From Cyanidiococcus yangmingshanensis (lineage: Eukaryota; Rhodophyta; Bangiophyceae; Cyanidiales; Cyanidiaceae), in contig VWRR01000012.1 of assembly GCA_013995675.1 (NCBI GenBank), positions 62,001 to 126,000 of the forward strand: a stretch of DNA of 64,000 nt, given 5' to 3'. Made by a program: the position numbers and the translations under genes. Positions within the stretch are counted from its first letter, which is position 1; every line of letters starts with the position of its first letter. The notes beneath the pieces were generated by a model. It was not told the origin of the DNA, ran no database searches, and saw only the letters and a program-made list of their open reading frames with translations. Below, in pieces: positions 20,999-33,600 of the stretch.

Positions 20999-22120
20999 TC
21001 ATGAAGTGGCCTCGTTTTCGAGTCGTCCGTCGGCAACAACGGCAGACCAGAGCTTCACCGAGCGGTCGCGTTCCAGCGCCCCGCTCGCAATCAAATGATC
21101 ATTGGGATGTGCATCGACCGCCAACACGACATCCGTGTGTGCTTCGAGGCGCTGCACCATCTTTCGCGTGTGCAGATTCCACAAATAAACGTGTCCATCC
21201 TCGCTACCGCTGACCACATACTTATGATCGCGATGAGTGACCACAAAAGAGCTGAAAACGCAATACCGACAGTTGCGATGGCCGCGAAGCGTCTTGAGTA
21301 CTCGTCCCTGGCCGTCACGATAACTCCAAAGACGAATCGTATTGTCCAACGTGTTCGCCAATATATAACCCCCATTTGGTGTGAATTTCACAAAACTCAC
21401 CGGCGAGCTCTCCTCGCCAACAATCGTGTAAAGACATCGGCCATTTGGCGTGTCCCATATCCTACAAAGTCCATCATACGAAGAAGATACTAACAAGGTC
21501 CCATCTCGATTGAAATGCACTGCACTAACCGGATCAGAATGCGCTGGCAGCGTGCGTATGCAACGACGCATCCGTACGTCCCAGAAACAAATGGTCTCGT
21601 CGAACGATCCCGACGCAAGAACATTCCCTTGAGGATTAAAATTGCAACAGAAGACATAATTTGAGTGTCCCTCGAATCGATGCACAGCGACACCGCGCTC
21701 CACATCCCAGAGCCGCAGCGTACGATCGTCCGAGGCCGACGCCAGCCAACGCGTCAGGGCGCCGGACGATCGTACGGTGTCGTCGCTCGCCGCTGCGGCC
21801 CCGGACCAGGCCACGTCGCTGATGCCCTGCGCGTGACCCTCGAGGACCCCCACCAGTCGTCCGTCACCAGCCGACCATAAACGAACCGTCTTATCCGCTG
21901 AAGATGACGCCAGCAAACGTCCATCAGGTGAAAACTTGACCGAAGAGATCGCCTTTCGATGACCCTCTAATGTATACTGCAAAGCAAACTGCAGCTCAGG
22001 CGGCGATTCACGAACAGAGCCGCCCACACTATCATCGACAACGAGACGTTCGGACAAGTCACAGGCCGGCGAACAGTTCTCGTTACAGCACGCTGGTTCA
22101 CGGTCTAGACCGCTAGCCAT
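20999..22120 (-). CDS. WDR5: WDR5 homolog, WD40 core subunit of COMPASS/SET1
   Basis: 373 residues from ATG 22118-22120; the frame is open further upstream but without an earlier ATG of good context. WDR5 (yeast Swd3) is the seven-bladed propeller that holds SET1/MLL histone H3K4 methyltransferase complexes together. The propeller begins at LQYTLEGHRKAISSVKFSPDG (~50) and near-invariant WDR5 blocks follow: GISDVAW, SASDDRTLRLWDV, the long GHSNYVFCCNFNPQ, PAHSDPVSAVHFNRDG, SSSYDGLCRIWDT, PVSFVKFTPNG and VSGSEDGHVYLWNL. The CNFNP and SSSYDGLCRIWD blocks are characteristic of WDR5 rather than generic WD40 proteins. An insert in blade 2 (AASDDTVRSSGALTR) is unusual. The N-terminal ~45 residues are Cys-rich and not conserved. 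Confidence 0.93.
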   Translation of the reverse strand: MASGLDREPACCNENCSPACDLSERLVVDDSVGGSVRESPPELQFALQYTLEGHRKAISSVKFSPDGRLLASSSADKTVRLWSAGDGRLVGVLEGHAQGISDVAWSGAAAASDDTVRSSGALTRWLASASDDRTLRLWDVERGVAVHRFEGHSNYVFCCNFNPQGNVLASGSFDETICFWDVRMRRCIRTLPAHSDPVSAVHFNRDGTLLVSSSYDGLCRIWDTPNGRCLYTIVGEESSPVSFVKFTPNGGYILANTLDNTIRLWSYRDGQGRVLKTLRGHRNCRYCVFSSFVVTHRDHKYVVSGSEDGHVYLWNLHTRKMVQRLEAHTDVVLAVDAHPNDHLIASGALERDRSVKLWSAVVADGRLENEATS

Positions 22121-23258
22121 AGGACAAGTCCCGAGTTCTCGCCCGTGACAGGCGCTCGACCTGCTGCTCAGAGGACTTCTACTGAACCAAGCAGGCAACC
22201 GCGCACGCACACTGCTGCCGATTCAGACGAGTTTGCACCAAACAGGCCTGTGTGCAAACAACCCAACTGACCGACCGAGCGACCACCGACCGCAACCTAG
22301 GAACGGCCACGATAGCAGCGCGACACGCACTCGCGGACGCAACAGCATGCGTGCATGCATCGGGCGCGGGGGTCGTGAGGCCGGCGTCGCCGCGTCGCCG
22401 ACAAGATCGGCAGGCGATCCGTGACGCGCTCAAGGTCGTCATCGTCGCTAGACGATAAGGGGCGGCGCGCCGGTCACATACCCTGTCGTGGTGCATCGGT
22501 TCCCGGGAACGTTTGGCGGGTGCATGCATGCGTGCGTGCGTCGGCACAGTCCGAGACTCGGTCGACGAGGGCGATCACGCCATACTGGGCATCCATGCAT
22601 TGGCACGTTGGATGCAATTGTACACGCATGCATGACGCAGGCGACAGCACTGAGTGTGTGGAGGTCGCACCAGGCAGTGTCTTTGGAGTCACCGCTAGAC
22701 CACGATCATAGCGTTCGTGGTTCGGAACGGATATAATGACGCGAATGCCTGATGTCATACGGGAGTCGGCGTATCGGAATCCACAGTCAGCAGTGCTCAG
22801 AGATGCGTTTCTCTGAACAGTGCTCGCGCTGCATAAGCGGTAATCGTGCTGGTGTGATGGATGCAAAGAACGCACGGACAGGGGTGCTCGAAGTCCTAGA
22901 GGGTTAAGGTCTACCGTGGACATCTCGTTCGTGTGGATGTGGTCGATGAACACTTGTCGGCGCGCTCGAGGCGCATCGCCAACGGCTGCCTGCTGAGCAT
23001 TTCGGCGTGCGCTGTGTCGACCGCACGCAAGGGCTATTGGTTGGTGGCCACAAGCTCGTGATCAATTGACGACTGCTGGATAACAGGCAGCTTTTTTCTG
23101 TTGAGTTCTAAAGTACGACCGTTGTGGCACCGAGCAGGGAAGCGAGTCCAGCGTGAGGCGGTTGACTGAGGCTGTGCTGTTGTAACGGCGGACTTGCCGA
23201 GTCGACGAAGCGGAGGCCCCGACGGACGAATCAGAGAGAGAGAGACGGCAACACGTCC
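22121..23258. promoter_or_regulatory. divergent spacer WDR5 / mitochondrial carrier, rich in ATGCATG-type words
   Basis: A 1138-bp divergent region. Between ~22345 and 22640 there are several RY-type palindromic words (GCATGCATG and ACGCATGCATG variants) at ~22350, ~22523, ~22593 and ~22628. A short GA run lies at ~23233-23245, just before the carrier start. No gene was recognised. Confidence 0.4.
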
Positions 23259-24212
23259 ATGACCACGATGAGTGCCCAGGAGGCTGTGCAACGACCGTTA
23301 CCGAACTATCTCCAGTTCGTGTTCGGTGGACTCGCTGGCATGGGTGCGACCATGATAGTTCAACCTTTTGACGTGGCAAAGACACGAATGCAGTTGTCCC
23401 AAGCGACGCAGGGAGCGCGGGCACCTGGACCTTTTCAGGTGCTTCGGGGTATTGTGGTACACGAGGGCGCTGCCAAACTTTATGCGGGCTTATCGGCAGG
23501 TCTGTTTCGGCAGGTTACGTACACAACGACTCGGCTCGGTGTCTATGGAGTGTTGCTCGAGGAGCTGACCCGTTACCGACGAACGCAAACGTCTGCGGGT
23601 GCTGAGGTCCAGTGCCGAGACGATGCCTTGCCGTTCAGCTGGAAAGCTGTAGCTGGCCTGACGGCGGGCGCTATTGGTGCCCTCGTTGGGACACCAGCGG
23701 AAGTGGCGCTGATTCGCATGATGGCGGACGGACGACTAGCACCAGAGCGTCGACGAAATTACCGCTCCGTTTTCGATGCACTGTTTCGCATTGTGCGAGA
23801 GGAGGGTGTGCTTACCCTGTGGCGAGGTGCGCTGCCCACGGTGGGGCGAGCAGCACTCCTCAACATGGCCCAGCTCGGCACATACTCTCAGGCCAAGGAG
23901 ATGATCCTGAACACCGGCTTGATCGGTGATCATCTGGGAACCCACATGCTGGCCTCGACGCTCAGCGGTTTTGCCGCAACATGCGTTTCGCTGCCTCTGG
24001 ACAACGCAAAGACCAAGTTGCAACAGATGCAAGGTCGCGAATACCGGGGAATGCTGGAGGCGCTGGTAAAGACGTCGCGCACAGAAGGGGTACGCGCACT
24101 CTGGCGAGGATTTCTTCCCTACTTTTTGCGTTTAACACCGCACACGATAGGTGCCTTTGTATTGCTGGAGCAGCTCAAACGATTGTATGAGCACCACCGA
24201 TCATCGCTGTAG
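23259..24212 (+). CDS. mitochondrial carrier, 2-oxoglutarate/malate (dicarboxylate) type
   Basis: An intact 317-residue member of the SLC25 family of inner-membrane antiporters. Three tandem ~100-residue repeats are visible, each with its signature: PFDVAKTRM (~residue 38), PAEVALIRM (~150) and PLDNAKTKL (~247). The second signature continues as ADGRL, a stretch characteristic of the oxoglutarate/malate carrier (SLC25A11) and plant dicarboxylate-tricarboxylate carriers. The third repeat keeps YRGMLEALVKTSRTEGVRALWRGFLPYFLRL. Expected function is exchange of 2-oxoglutarate for malate or other dicarboxylates, linking the malate shuttle and nitrogen assimilation. ATG 23259 gives a short N-terminus as usual; MSAQ four codons later is an alternative. 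Confidence 0.87.
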   Translation: MTTMSAQEAVQRPLPNYLQFVFGGLAGMGATMIVQPFDVAKTRMQLSQATQGARAPGPFQVLRGIVVHEGAAKLYAGLSAGLFRQVTYTTTRLGVYGVLLEELTRYRRTQTSAGAEVQCRDDALPFSWKAVAGLTAGAIGALVGTPAEVALIRMMADGRLAPERRRNYRSVFDALFRIVREEGVLTLWRGALPTVGRAALLNMAQLGTYSQAKEMILNTGLIGDHLGTHMLASTLSGFAATCVSLPLDNAKTKLQQMQGREYRGMLEALVKTSRTEGVRALWRGFLPYFLRLTPHTIGAFVLLEQLKRLYEHHRSSL

Positions 24213-24903
24213 ATCGCTCTTAGACGGCCGCGCGAGGCGATCTCTTGGTCAGTCCCCCGGTGATGCATTCAAGAAAAAAACGCCAACTCGATGCTACCGG
24301 CTCGGATTCGGGAGGCTGGCTCTAGAGGTTGCGGCACAAAGTCCTTACGAGGCCTCCGCGGGTGATCTTGCCGTGTCCACGAGCTGCGCCAGCGCTGCAT
24401 ACACCGATGCGAGACACCTCAAAGACACGTTCAAAAGGCACACGAAACGGTCAGTAGGGGCCTAAACGCTAGGTTAGGGAATGCGTCAGCGAGTTGGAGC
24501 CACCAGATTCTGTTCCGAAGCCGTGATCGAGATGTCTGTTTTCGTGGATATTCAGCACGGGCTCGAACGAAGATCTGAGCGTTGCGTGCTGGCCCGGGCC
24601 TCTCATGTGACCTTCCTTCGAGGAGCACTCGGCTCTCGTTCATAGCTGAGCATCGCGGTGTGCCGGTCGACGCTCGACGGTTGCCAAACCTCGGTAGAGG
24701 AGACGAATCATTCGCTCACCATGAATGTTCGGCTCGAGATCGTTGCTGGCTCGCGCTGACATCCGCGTACTCATGTCTCGATTGTGGACATCATGCGTTC
24801 AGCCATGATCGGTACCATTGACAGAACTCGCGTCAATGATAATCACCAAAGCTCAGTTCTTGAACACTTAAAACACCAGCTCAAGAACGTTCTTTGGGTC
24901 GAC
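24213..24903. other. convergent intergenic, nothing recognised
   Basis: 3' flank of the carrier (+) and of RF2 (-). Short frames have no domains. Confidence 0.45.
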
Positions 24904-26181
24904 TCACGGGTCAGTCCCGAGTCCGTTACTTGTCGGGTCGTGGGACTCGAGGCTCGAGTCGCACCCATCCAGGGGCACCGCCAAAGCTGCTCGTAGCATT
25001 TCATGGAGTGCATCGCCGCCGTCCAGGACGCCAATGGCATCGCTGGTCTCGAGTCCTGAGCGGATATCCTTCACCAGCGTGAAGGGACTCAGAATGTACG
25101 AACGAATAAGGCGATCAGCACTACCGAACCCTGCACGTCCACCCTGACGCATCATGGACGCTTGGCGCTCTCTTCGTTCTCGCAGATAACGTTCTCGAAG
25201 CTTGGAGCGCAACACATGAAGTGCTCGAGCCCGATTTTGATGTTGCGAACGCTCGCTGCGGCACGTGACGACGATGCCACTTGGCTTGTGCGTGATTCGA
25301 ACCGCAGAGTCAGTCTTGTTGACGTGCTGTCCACCAGCACCAGACGAACGCATCGTTTCAAGGATCAGGTCATCGGGTGAAAGCGATAGCGCCTGCGCCT
25401 CCTCGGACTCTATCTCTTCGTCGTCAAGCAGCGGCGTTATCGATACACTGGCAAAACTCGTATGTCGTCGTCTGGATGCGTCAAAAGGGGAGTTTCGTAC
25501 CAGCCGATGGACACCAGCTTCGTTTCGCAACCAGGCAGTCGCCAACGCCATACCATCCGCCCCGCTACGAATTAGCAGGGCAGCGTAGCGCAGCCCAGCA
25601 ACCTCGCCAGGGCTCTCATCCGTTACCTTGACCTCCTTAAAGCGGATCATTCGACTTGCTGCGGACTCTGCCCATCTCTGGTACATACGCAGAAGCATGC
25701 TGCACCAGTCCATGGCCTCAGTGCCACCAGCTCCGGCGCGAATTTCTAGTAAACACGAGCGATGTCCATCGTTGTCCTCAGCCGTGTCCTCGCCCCGAGT
25801 ACTTGCGCTGTGCAGAAGCGCCATGGCCTCAACGCGTTGTGCACGTTGCCATAGTGCTTGGACTTCGTCACGGAGAAGCGCACTCGAATCAGCTGCATCG
25901 CTATCGTCGTCTGGGCACAAACTCCAGCAGGCCTGGACCTCAGCGGAAAGCGAATCCACCTCACTTACAAGCCGTTGCAGACTGGCCCGCTCGCGCAGTA
26001 ACAGCACACCTTTTTTGGCAGTCTGCGGCTGGCTCCAAGTGCTGGGCTGCGAGCACACTCTCTCCAGCTCCTCTAGACGACGCACCAGCTGCGGGTAGCG
26101 CAAACGCTGGCGAACGAGCGCCAGCGATCGCTGAATCACCCTCAGTTCCCGCAATACGGCGAAATCGTACCTTTTGACCGG
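24904..26181 (-). CDS. prfB: organellar peptide chain release factor 2 (UGA/UAA), N-terminus unresolved
   Basis: A bacterial-type class I release factor for plastid or mitochondrial translation. The domain order is that of RF2: N-terminal helical domain, RAGAGGTEAMDW, the stop-codon-reading tripeptide SPF in RNSPFDASRRRHTSF (bases ~25480-25515), then the catalytic GGQ loop SGAGGQHVNKTDSAVRITH (~25305-25350) and ERSQHQNRARA. SPF, rather than the PxT of RF1, predicts UAA/UGA recognition. The frame is open from 26181 but has no ATG before the middle of the protein. Upstream, another frame reads WRTLEELLDRSK directly before KRYDFAVLRELR, so the true 5' end, including a targeting peptide, probably lies beyond a one-base shift at an A run near 26173. 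A long Ser/Asp-rich insert in domain 1 is also present. Convergent with the carrier gene. Confidence 0.88.
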   Translation of the reverse strand, partial: PVKRYDFAVLRELRVIQRSLALVRQRLRYPQLVRRLEELERVCSQPSTWSQPQTAKKGVLLLRERASLQRLVSEVDSLSAEVQACWSLCPDDDSDAADSSALLRDEVQALWQRAQRVEAMALLHSASTRGEDTAEDNDGHRSCLLEIRAGAGGTEAMDWCSMLLRMYQRWAESAASRMIRFKEVKVTDESPGEVAGLRYAALLIRSGADGMALATAWLRNEAGVHRLVRNSPFDASRRRHTSFASVSITPLLDDEEIESEEAQALSLSPDDLILETMRSSGAGGQHVNKTDSAVRITHKPSGIVVTCRSERSQHQNRARALHVLRSKLRERYLRERRERQASMMRQGGRAGFGSADRLIRSYILSPFTLVKDIRSGLETSDAIGVLDGGDALHEMLRAALAVPLDGCDSSLESHDPTSNGLGTDP

Positions 26182-27649
26182 TCAAGCAGTTCCTCAAGAG
26201 TTCTCCAGCTGAAAACAGGAAAAACTCCGCGACCAAGTGGAGTCAATCGGCACCACTCCAGTGGCGTTCACGAGTCTACTGCGAAAAGAGATCCCAAAGC
26301 GTCCAACGTGCCCGCAACATCTGCAGCGGACGAGACCAAGTCGATGCTCTGACCTGCTCCGTTCGAGCTGCCCGACGGTTTCGTTACGCATCTATTCTTG
26401 CGGAATACTCCGGGTTTTTGCCAGGCAGGAAGGAAAAGTACACGAAAGCGAAACTTTTTCTCCATTGAGCAATGTGACAGCGTCGAGCACGCTCCTCGTT
26501 CGCAAGTAGAGACGGATGCTGATTTCAATTGAGTCCATGTCTGGGTCGGGACCCCAAATTGTCCTTGTCCTTTACAGAATCTGCATTTAGAGACTAAGAA
26601 GACTCATCGTACCGCGCAGCAATCTCGCATTTGAGGTTGGTCGCGTCCTCTCCACCATCGACGTGGCAACCTCGATGATGACGATTCAGCTCGCGGAAGC
26701 AAGAACTTGACGGCTATAACTAGATGTTTACGCGGGAAGCGCTCTGCATGGCGCAATCGGACTGCAGTTTTCGAAGAGGAACGTCAGAGAAGTTTACCCT
26801 CCAGTCTTTGGCCATGGCTACTAGGTGCTCCGCGTCCCACACACACCCTGTCACGGCATTCACCCGTCGGTCTCGTTCCCGAGTCCAATGCATCCGTTCT
26901 CTCGATAGGATGCCAGCCTTCAACCTGGGGTATCGGGAGAGAGCGTCGCAGCTACTGGCGCCAATCTCACGACAGCCGCGATATCCTTGGTTCAGTCGAT
27001 GACCTATCGGCCATGTAACGACCAGTCACGGACGATGATCATCGGTTGACGGATCTCCAAGTCCAGTTCAATAAAGATCCATAGATCAGGACGTGCTAGA
27101 CACCCAACCACAATATATATATATACATTAAGACTATCAGCGTGGTCTGGTTGCCGAACCCTTATCCCTCCTTGGTGGAATTGGTGCTGACGCTGCTTAC
27201 CCCTCGGGCATATCTAGTCCATGAGCTCTGGTGCTGCATCGTATCCAAGAGAGCATCCATATGGCCTTTACCATCTACCACATTTTCAAACAGTTGCTTG
27301 CGTTCAAGATAGGTACTTGAGGAGCTTGGTCGGATTCTATGGTGTCAAGGCGGCTCCACAAGGTCCCTGCGTGACACGCGGACAAGAACCACAACTGGAC
27401 AATAAGGGATATTTAGGTATCTTCATACCTTTCAACGAATATTATGGGATGAATAAGCCCACAAGGAATGCGCGCATGCGAGCTATGCTCGTTTCGGTTC
27501 GTATGCGTGTTCGTCACTGCGTGTGCGTGTTAGTTGGCGTTACCGCGCTATCTATTCTGCACAGCAGTCAGCCAGGGGTTGCTGCATCGACAAGCACGTC
27601 GCCAATTGATCATAAACGCTTTGATCACTGAGCTGGGACGATAGATTGA
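26182..27649. other. intergenic; may contain 5' end of RF2 and Sec16 promoter
   Basis: Holds possible upstream coding for the RF2 targeting peptide in 26182-26391 and otherwise frames without domains. A short TA run lies at ~27111-27123. The frame 27221-27631 just before the Sec16-like start shows no family features. Confidence 0.4.
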
Positions 27650-30600
27650 ATGGCCACGAGGCAGCCCAGGGGTACTCGCTTGGGCGCGCAACGGTTACGT
27701 GCCGGTGCCGCCTCACGTGAAGCGCCTATTCCGCGGGACGCGGCGCTTGTAGACGACCGTGGCAACCTTCAAGGACATGGCAGTGACGTAACACGGGCGC
27801 TCGATCGAGATGTCAGCGGCTTCTCTGGGGAGCGCGAGTCGCATGCGGTCGCAATCATGCGCCGCGCCGAAGAGATCGTTGCGGCTCGACGTGCAGCGAC
27901 CCAGGGGCCATCTCGTACGACAGAAGCGCTCGCTGGCGAGACTGGTGAAGCAATTCAAGCAGACGCTAGTCAGTTGCTGGCGGCGCGTGGTGCAGCCATC
28001 CTGGAACGCATTCGACAGCGAAGAGCGGAGGCTCGGCGTCTGCTGGAAGAGCACCAGCGACGACTGCGAGAAGCAGGCAGCAAGACAACGGCTGCATCTG
28101 CGGCTCCGAAGAGTTTAACGACACAAGTTACAGGAAGATTTGACGGATCCGAGCTCAGTAAGTTACCACAGTCACTGGAGGCGCGCTTCGATGACGCGCA
28201 ACAGACCCGAAACCTGCAATCACAAGAGGCTGAAGGAGAACATGGAGGAGGCCATACGATCCTGTCGACGCTCAGGTGCAACGAACAGGGTCGTGTGCTC
28301 ACTAAAATGGTGTCTAGCGATGGTGAGACCGATTGGACAGACCAAAGGCTGACCGCTGCGACGGCTCATCATCGCAAAAATACTTATTCGATATCGTCAC
28401 AGCAGGGGCCGGCTCCGGTTGTGAACGCTGAAACAGAGCGCGGCGCGATTGAACACAGGAGTTTGAAGAACGCAACAGCATTTCAGGGCCATTTGTCGGA
28501 TGATCGACGAGTTGTGGCAGACCCGGCATTTGACGCGACCGCTGACTACATGTCCAGTGAACGTAAGATGCGCTCGCCGAAAGAGCAGCGAAGTTCAGCA
28601 GTCGTCCAGGACCGAGTTCCAATTCAGAATGAGTCACGAACGCCTCGATTGTCGCCATCGACAACATCGCCAGAGCGTGTGCGCTTTCCAAGCTCGCCGC
28701 CGCCGTCAAGAGTCGAGAACCAACTTTATACCGACAAGGCTGGGGTGCATATCTCGCCTCAAAATCATACGGACTGGAAATATCCAGGTCAAGTTCCAGG
28801 TGAATCCTCGATGGATGAATGCGTGCAGCAAGGCGTCGCGTCCAACATGAACGCCTCTTGGAGCCCAGTCAAGGATGAGCTCGCGCGGCAATATACAGTG
28901 CATGATCCTGCACGATCTCTGACTACGAACAACAGAAAGAGCATTTTCCTGTCGCCACCGAGCATGAACGACAATTTATTGAAGCACCAAAGGCACTAGG
29001 GACAGAGATGTTGCCGAACAAGAGCACCGCCAAGGCGACTGAGATCAGATCCGCTGCGCTGAATGTGGTACGCGACCGCCAGTCCTCATCCCTCAAGTAC
29101 GAGCGACATCAGAGGACAGTTTGACCATGGAGTGCTGGCTGAGGATTCCCTTACTGTCCATGAAGCTGCACAGCTGGAGAAGCAGACGCCAGGTGAATGG
29201 GAGGCGCTGGAGGTGGCGATGCGCTCGGGTGACGCTGATGACTCATGGCTCTCGCCTGCGCCAAACGGACCACCGAGTTCCGTACCTCCTACTGAGTCCG
29301 GAACTGAATCTTGATAGTCGGTACGAGGGGGAACCCCGTCTCTTTACCGTGGATCGGGAAGATTCTACAGGCATCGTGGATCGCCAGCGTGAGACACGAG
29401 CTAGCGTCTGTCCTGGAACCTCGGAGATGACAGCATCAGAACAGTCAGCGAGAGCAGCCATGGAGTATCCTCGAGGGCCAGCCGTGATGGATTCGAGTTG
29501 GAATCAGCTCGCTGCCAACGATGGAGCACGACCTGAGAGCACTGCTCTGGATCTGAGCATGGAAGCGCACGGCACGTCCATGCCTCCCGCATCAAGCCGG
29601 GATGTTTGTGTGCGTAAGGACGATCGCCAGCTTGAACGATCGACGATTTGAGACGACGTCAACAGGAAGGGCATTCTCTGTCATCGGAAGAAGCGAACGT
29701 GCACGCTGCGCAGGGGGCGGACACGCACAACCGATGGCGACGAATCGAATCGACTCTACGAGACTGCGCTTGATTGGTCTGGTGTCTTTATCGAGGAATC
29801 GACGCTTGTCGTGCCTAGTCAGGTCTTGGCTGGGCGCCCGCAGACGAATGCGACGGCACAGGTATCCAGAAACCAACTTGATGGGGGATTTTCGGAAACG
29901 ATATTTACCGAAACGCTACTCGCAGACAGATACGTTGCGAACGAGAACTCATGGAACGATCCATCGAATCGGACACAAGTGACGGAAAGTGCAACCCATC
30001 GTACGGAAAAGTCGCAGGCCGCTGACCATGAGCCCCGCTCGGTGCCATCATCGACGCGATCATTCACTGAGGACGTGAATGCAATGGTGTCTCGTGCCGA
30101 ACGTGAGCGTCTTGATGGCAATTTCCCTAGTCCTGTCGGAGGGCATTCACGCGACACGCCCAGTTCTGCAAGCGTACCCTCGCCAAGTGTTGCTTCCTCG
30201 AGCGCCTCGCGGTACATTTGCATCGACGAAATGACTGGGATGAATCCCGCGATCGAGGTACCTCGTCTGGACAGAGAAACCAGTCCATGTGCGCCCAGCC
30301 GCGACACCCGGGCATGCGCGGGTATCATCACCGACGACAAACATGAGCAACGAAATCGGAATGCATTCTGGATCAGACCGTGTACCCGGAGAATCGGATG
30401 GATGGCAGGCGCTGAAGCTGTGGCCCCAGAGCGGCCCCACGCAAGGCGATGACGCTGAACGAGGCTCGCACCAGCCAAAACCGACAGTCACCTCGACACA
30501 CTCAGTTCATGAGGATGAAGAGGATGTGCATGCATCGACACCTCGGAGAGATATCGCCTGGTCGCCAGAGGCCTCGCAGATTCCCGAATCGATGCCTCGG

Positions 30601-33600
30601 GTTCGACTTGCAGACTCGGTGTCCCGACAAATATGGCAGCCAGCGCAATCAGAAGAGGCATCAAACAGTCAATCACTTGAATCCGGCGCTCTGGAATCGG
30701 AACGCGAGCACACAGGCTGGTGCTCTCCGGCGAGTCACGAAGGACTCGAGCGCTCAACCAGTCTGAGGCATGATCAAAGCGACTGCGAGTCTCGCGGAAC
30801 CCCGAATACAGGTGCCTCGATCGCATTGAATGCTGTCGATGACCGCCCGCTGCTGCCAGTGCCGTTTCCATCCGCGGATGAGCGCACCGACCAGGCTTCT
30901 TCGACGCTGATCGAAGCGCACATCACAGCCGATGTGGACCGAGGCCAGTATCCAGACACAGCGTCCTCGTCCGCTACACATTCTGCATCAAGTCAGCGTT
31001 CGTTCGCGAACAGGAATGCGTCCCCGATGCATGCACCGGGTATGGAGCCGATTAAGCTTCCGGAGAGGTGGTCTCCTCCAGCACCACATGATGAGACATC
31101 AATGCGCAACGACTGGGAATCCATGAGTGCAGCAGCACTGAAGAGCAAGAGCGCCCTCTGGGGGACGATTGCCGGAGGTGCTGCGTTCTTCTCCTCGACC
31201 GAGACAACAACCGTCTCGGCGTTTGCTGCGGACGGACGCACAACGAGTGCTTATAACCAACAGGAACAGCACGCCGCTGCGGATGCGCACGCGTCCAGCG
31301 ATCACTGGGAAACATCTGCAGCCGAGACGCGAGCGGAAGCCGCATCGGGCGGGCAAGCACCTACCTTACTAGGGGAGGAATGTCTCGAGCCAGTCTGCCG
31401 TCGCTGGTCAAAACCTTGAGCATGCGCCAATCGCTGGACCCTATCACCCGTCTGTGGACGAGCAAACAACCCCGATGGCAATAGAGCGCTCGTTCGCGGC
31501 CCCAGATGAACAGCTAATCTTTGACGCCGTCGATGCGAACGGGACGCCTCTGGGTTCGACCCGCCCATGCGCTCACGCGCCAGGACCGACTCTCGATACC
31601 CTGCAGACACGCGATACAGAAAGCGCACCACAAGACCTGAATTCGCCCGCGCTCCAACGCCACGACGACGACGACGACGACAAATCCGTTGCAGGAAGAT
31701 TCGAATCACTTCATTTCGATGCTGTCTCTGACGAGCGTTGGACTCGGGATGGCAAACCGCTCTGTCCGACCGCTGCTTTCGGAGCTCTGGGTCAATTGGC
31801 CATTTCCTGCACCACGAATTCTCCAAGATTTACCCGAACTGGACGATGGCATCTCATTCGTCAGGGGAAACGCATCAAGACGAGCAGCTAATCAACGCAG
31901 ACTGGTCCGACCAGCAACTGAACACCGACGTGCACGTGTATCTCACCTGGTCGCTCTTGTCGGCCCAGGATGGTATCGATATCGACCTGACTGCGCTGGC
32001 GCACTGGCCTGGCCCGGTGTCTGCACTTTCGGATCCGGTCTCTTCCGTGCAGCAATTCGGAAACGATATGGAGACGGCTTGGCAGAGTATCGCACCCGAG
32101 GACAGCGCTGCCAGAATGCTCTGTCGCCTCCTGTGTGAGGCGCTGGTCAGCACTGCAATCACGCCAGGCTTGTCGCGAGCTGCCTCGGTGACCTCCTTGG
32201 GCTCGTCGCCAGCCAGTCTATCACAGTCCCATGGCCGTGTGAACCGACGCATGAGCGCCCGTAGAGCGCTACCAGCTTTCGAGTACGCTGCGAATCCAAC
32301 TGCAGCAAAAGCGCGGGGCGCTGGCACAGACCGCAGCATGCAACTCAACGCTTGCCTCAGTGGAGACAGCTCTTGTCGAGGGCCGCTTCAAGGCCGCTGT
32401 CGAGGCTTGCCCAGCGCGCTGGCGACTGGACCCTGGCACTGCTTCTGAGTGAGGCGCAAGCGGGACTGTGGCCACTCGAAGAGACCATGGACACCAGTCG
32501 TTGCCGAATCGACTGAATCGATGGCGTCTCTTGCTGATGATGCAGATGAAGATCGTGCCGATGAAGCGGATACCGACGCTCAACAGAGCCGTCTGCAGAT
32601 AATCAAGCAACTGCTGGACAGCGGCTACGCTCGAAACTCGCCGGTGGCTCTTCTTCTTGCGGTCATGATTGTTGACGAGCAGCGAATTCAAGCGCAGGTC
32701 AGGCACCTGCAATCGCCGGCGGGGGGTTCGTGGCCCTGGCAGGCGCTGTTGGCCTCTTTATGGATTCTGTGCCCCTGGCAGATGCCGCAGTCATCGACAA
32801 GAGACACAAGGAACGCATCGCTCTTGAGCAAGGCGTTTATGATGGTCGCTGAGGCGTTCACATCCGTGGATAACACGCTCGACCTGGACCGAATCATGCT
32901 CTGTCGCATGGCGGCTGCGGAGTCACCGTGGACCCCGTCCTTTACCCATTTCATGGAAATCGCCTCAGGTTTATCTTTTGGCTGCATCTCTCGGGCCGAA
33001 GAGGCAAACCGTGGTACATCTCCGTTGGTATCCTCATTGGACAAGCGCATTCTTTTAACTGGCGCCGATGCGATTAGTTCATCGAGTCGAGTGATCTATC
33101 GTCTGCTGTTCTGGGAACTATACCAGACGCTTTGGTGGGGAAGTTTCCAGACGAGCGGCAGTGCCTCGAATGACGCTCAGCCCGCTGAGGCTATGAAGCG
33201 TTCAGCTTGGTCGCTTTACTACGAACCTTGCGGATATCTTGGCGGATATTGGACGGATCCAGCCTCGCGGAGCAGTACCGTGCGGTCATCGCAGATCAAG
33301 TCAGATTGCGTAACGAGTCGCTGACTCGAAAGCAAACCGCCTGCATCGACAATGACCCGGGATTAGCCTCGGCCGCCATCGCAACATCGTCATCGTCGCT
33401 ACCAGAAACAAATCGAGAGCACGCTTGGCCCCGATGCGGCACCAAGTCTCCAATCAGCATCTGAGACCGAGTCTCCTGCGGATATGTTGTCATCGGTACG
33501 CATGTGGAACATTGCCGTCGAGGCGAGCAATGCTCTTCTGCCAACGTCGGCGCCATCCAATCGGAGTGAAGACGTGAGTGTTTCCGTATCGGAGCGATTG

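Noticed and set aside
25285-25305. Minus-strand GGTTCGAATCA resembling a tRNA T arm
   Set aside because: It lies within the conserved RF2 coding sequence and flanking bases do not form the required stems.
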